This document shows, in pieces, positions 24,733 through 26,335 of a DNA stretch of 26,335 nt. The notes beneath the pieces were generated by a model. That model did not search any database and was not told where the DNA came from. It was given only the letters and a program-made list of their open reading frames with translations. The DNA lies in the IMG/VR virus record IMGVR_UViG_3300033153_012539, positions 1-26,335 of that record; one strand, written 5' to 3'. Positions within the stretch are counted from its first letter, which is position 1; each line of letters starts with the position of its first letter. The position numbers and the translations under genes were made by a program. This stretch comes from a virus.

Positions 24733-25143
24733 TTAAATTTTATTAGTTGATTCTACTGAGACCGAGACCTTGCTTTCATTTAATCAAGTATCTAGCCAAA
24801 TCATTCCTTTTTCTTGTTTCACTTCCGCTCAAGTAAGTTTTTTAATTACTTTTACTTGTCTTTGCATGTTGCAAAAATTTCTTAAATCATCAATAAAAAA
24901 CTCAAATTGTTCTGCTGAAAGTTTTGCAATATGCTCAAGAGTTTTTATTTTGTATTCCTTTTGAGTTGGCTTATAATTAAGCTTTTCTTTTGGGTATCAT
25001 TTTAAATAGCAATCAAACTTAAACTTTTTTGCTACTCTTCAGATTGAATTTATTAGATCAATACTTTCTTTTATTGGTATTGCTCAAGATTCAGTTTCTT
25101 CTTTTCTTATAAATTCAACTAGTATTTTGTGTTTTTTTAGCAT
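24733..25143 (-). CDS. Small protein, unknown
   Basis: 136 residues from ATG 25143; the next gene follows after three bases. It reads KILVEFIRKEETESGAIPIK, then a Lys-rich middle (KFKFDCYLKGYPKEKLNYKP), a helix (LEHIAKLSAEQFEFFIDDLR) and a C-terminal strand-rich end GMIWLDTGLNESKVSVSVES. Possibly an alpha/beta DNA-associated protein. No diagnostic motif. Confidence 0.72.
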
Positions 25144-25159
25144 TTTTCTAAATTAATTT

Positions 25160-25990
25160 TTATAAATAAGGTTCTAAAATTTTTTTGTATTTCTTCTCGC
25201 ACAGTGCTCTAGGCTCTTTCCAATTTTTAGGTATTTCTTGTTTCCAATCTAATAATTTTTCTTTTGTAAAATAATCAATTCCCTTTTTTGTAATCAAAGT
25301 TCTTCAGCTATTTATTTTCGGTCAATCTGGTATTTGAAAACCACTGTAAATAACTCTAAACCTTAAATTATTACTTTTATTTTCTCTAGGGGCATTATTT
25401 TGACAAAGGAAGCCTTTAAATCTTAAAATCTTGAAAATTGTTTTGTATCAAAATCAAATTTTTAATCAATCAGACCACTCTTTAAAATTCATTTCTCAAC
25501 CAGATTTAAGTAAAAATTGTTCTGCAAAGTTTGCTTTTGGCATTACTTCTTTAATAATTAGCTCTAGCCTTTCGTTGTTTTCTGCAACTTCTGCGAGTGA
25601 CCTAAGAGCTTCTGAGTATGTTTGAGGTAATTTAACTTGAAAACTTTGTTTGTAAGCTTTTTCAACTTGTAAAAAATATTTTCTAGCTTGGCGTCCTTTT
25701 TCATTATTTTCAACCATTGAAATTTCTTTTGCTGTATCAAGGGTAAGAAAAACTTCTTTTTTATTATGTCAACCTCTTCACTTTTGCTCAATAAAATTAT
25801 TGAACAAAAAATCTTCATTTTCTACGAATCAATATTTTGTTAATCTGTTTTTTAACCAATTAGAAAAATCTTGTTTACTTTCAAGAAATTTAAATAAATC
25901 TCTAGCATTAATTAGTTTATTTTCTTCTCATCAAATTTCTCAGTCTTGAATTTGTAAAATTTCCGAAAGTGTATTGTGTATTTTTTGCAT
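25160..25990 (-). CDS. Phage antirepressor (AntA/AntB domain plus C-terminal ANT-like domain)
   Basis: 276 residues from ATG 25990. The N-terminal domain is near-perfect AntA/AntB: ARDLFKFLESKQDFSNWLKN (29-48), KYGFVENEDF (52-61), KGRGGHNKKEVFLTLDTAKE (70-89) and SMVENNEKGRQARKYFLQVE (91-110). The conserved Gly of YGF and two of GRGG are UGA. A Gln/Leu/Glu-rich linker follows, then a second domain with TIFKILRFKGFLCQNNAPRE and LITKKGIDYF near the end, as in KilAC/ANT-type modules. Antirepressors relieve prophage repression, so their presence hints at a temperate ancestry, though they also occur in virulent phages. It leads the early cluster here with one base to the preceding stop. Confidence 0.93.
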
Positions 25991-25991
25991 T

Positions 25992-26171
25992 TTAAGAATT
26001 TAAAAATTCATATGCTGTACTTTCAGCATGCTCTTTTGTAAAATAGGTTTTTCAAGAAAACCAAGTACTCTGTTTTCAATTAATTGTGCAAATAAGGAAG
26101 TAACATTTTTCTTGTGTAAGCTTTATTACAGCCTTTTTATCTTTGTGGTTTAAAATTTTTATTGTTTCCAT
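25992..26171 (-). CDS. Small protein, unknown
   Basis: 59 residues from ATG 26171: METIKILNHKDKKAVIKLTQ, EKCYFLICTINGKQSTWFSG, then KTYFTKEHAESTAYEFLNS. A small beta sheet followed by a helix; the two Gly codons in INGKQS and FSGK are UGA. Not recognised. It is one base upstream of the antirepressor gene. Confidence 0.68.
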
Positions 26172-26214
26172 TTTCTGGTTTACTTTTTAATTCTTACTAA
26201 TTTTACAAATCTTA

Positions 26215-26335
26215 CTAATCATTGCAAGCCTTTTCTAACTTTTCTTTTAAAAATGTTATGTGTTTGCATTTTTTGTGCCTTTTAAATCAAGGACAGGTGC
26301 AGTAGTCAAAGGTTTCATAAACTGCACTTGAATAC
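26215..26335 (-). CDS. SWIM zinc-finger protein (N-terminus beyond window)
   Basis: The frame enters from the right edge; 39 codons and the TAG stop are visible. YCTCPGFKRHKKCKHI is a SWIM-type zinc finger (C-x-C-x(n)-C-x-H), with its PG Gly written as UGA, followed by a helix TFLKEKLEKACND. Small SWIM proteins in phage early regions are usually of unknown function. The size of the missing N-terminal part cannot be known. A 43-base spacer follows its stop; nothing notable is seen in it. Confidence 0.75.

Noticed and set aside
25564-25818. Minus-strand frame of 84 codons overlapping the antirepressor
   Set aside because: It is out of frame with the strongly conserved AntA/AntB sequence and is an overlapping shadow.
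1-26335. UGA read as tryptophan (Mycoplasma code)
   Set aside because: Conserved glycines, not tryptophans, sit at UGA positions, TGG is in normal use, and membrane segments would become Trp-rich.
1-26335. Standard-code genome with massive pseudogenisation
   Set aside because: Frames are intact across dozens of genes once UGA is sense; only UGA, never TAA or TAG, interrupts them.

Overview
The window reads as one contiguous piece of a siphovirus-type tailed phage (or prophage) genome that uses genetic code 25, in which UGA encodes glycine. With UGA as a stop, almost nothing longer than about 130 codons is open. With UGA read as Gly, about 45 tightly packed genes appear, all on the minus strand, ending only in TAA or TAG. 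UGA then falls on glycines that are conserved in known families: the GHGR motif of the ParB-like protein, GRGGHNK of the antirepressor, the ATPase P-loop of the large terminase and EFGT of the HK97 gp10-like protein. TGG is still used for Trp, so a Mycoplasma-type UGA=Trp code does not fit. Code 25 is known from Absconditabacteria (SR1) and Gracilibacteria (BD1-5), so the host is probably one of these; this is inference. The DNA is AT-rich, genes abut or overlap by a few bases, and clear Shine-Dalgarno motifs are scarce.

In the direction of transcription (from high to low coordinates), the right end (26335 to about 22220) holds small early or regulatory genes: a SWIM zinc-finger protein cut by the window edge, an AntA/AntB-type antirepressor, several unrecognised small proteins (one ending in an SSB-like EDLPF tip), a small excisionase-like HTH protein and a VRR-NUC nuclease. 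Next come a ParB-like protein and a Mom-like DNA-modification protein (22216-20956). The 3' end of the Mom-like gene runs into a tRNA-Gly(UCC) gene. A membrane protein with a Cys-rich tail, a small unknown protein, a lipoprotein and a 71-residue protein follow.

From 19395 downward the window holds the packaging and head module: small terminase, large terminase, portal, minor head protein, a one-gene cassette between two terminators, an XkdF-like prohead protease with a small overlapping partner, scaffold and major capsid protein. Two unrecognised proteins and a large probable virion protein follow, then a holin-like protein and a second membrane protein. After these come the head-tail connectors (gp6-like, head closure, HK97 gp10-like, tail terminator), the tail-tube protein with a strong terminator, a tail-assembly chaperone candidate, tape measure, Dit, a Tal-like hub and a tail fibre that leaves the window at position 1. 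No integrase, endolysin, polymerase or CRISPR array is present.

Features worth a closer look are the recoding itself, the Mom/ParB/tRNA block, an exact 22-bp AT-only palindrome family upstream of the tail-terminator, capsid and other genes (with a diverged copy before the large terminase), the terminator-flanked cassette, and the structured RNAs around the scaffold and capsid genes.
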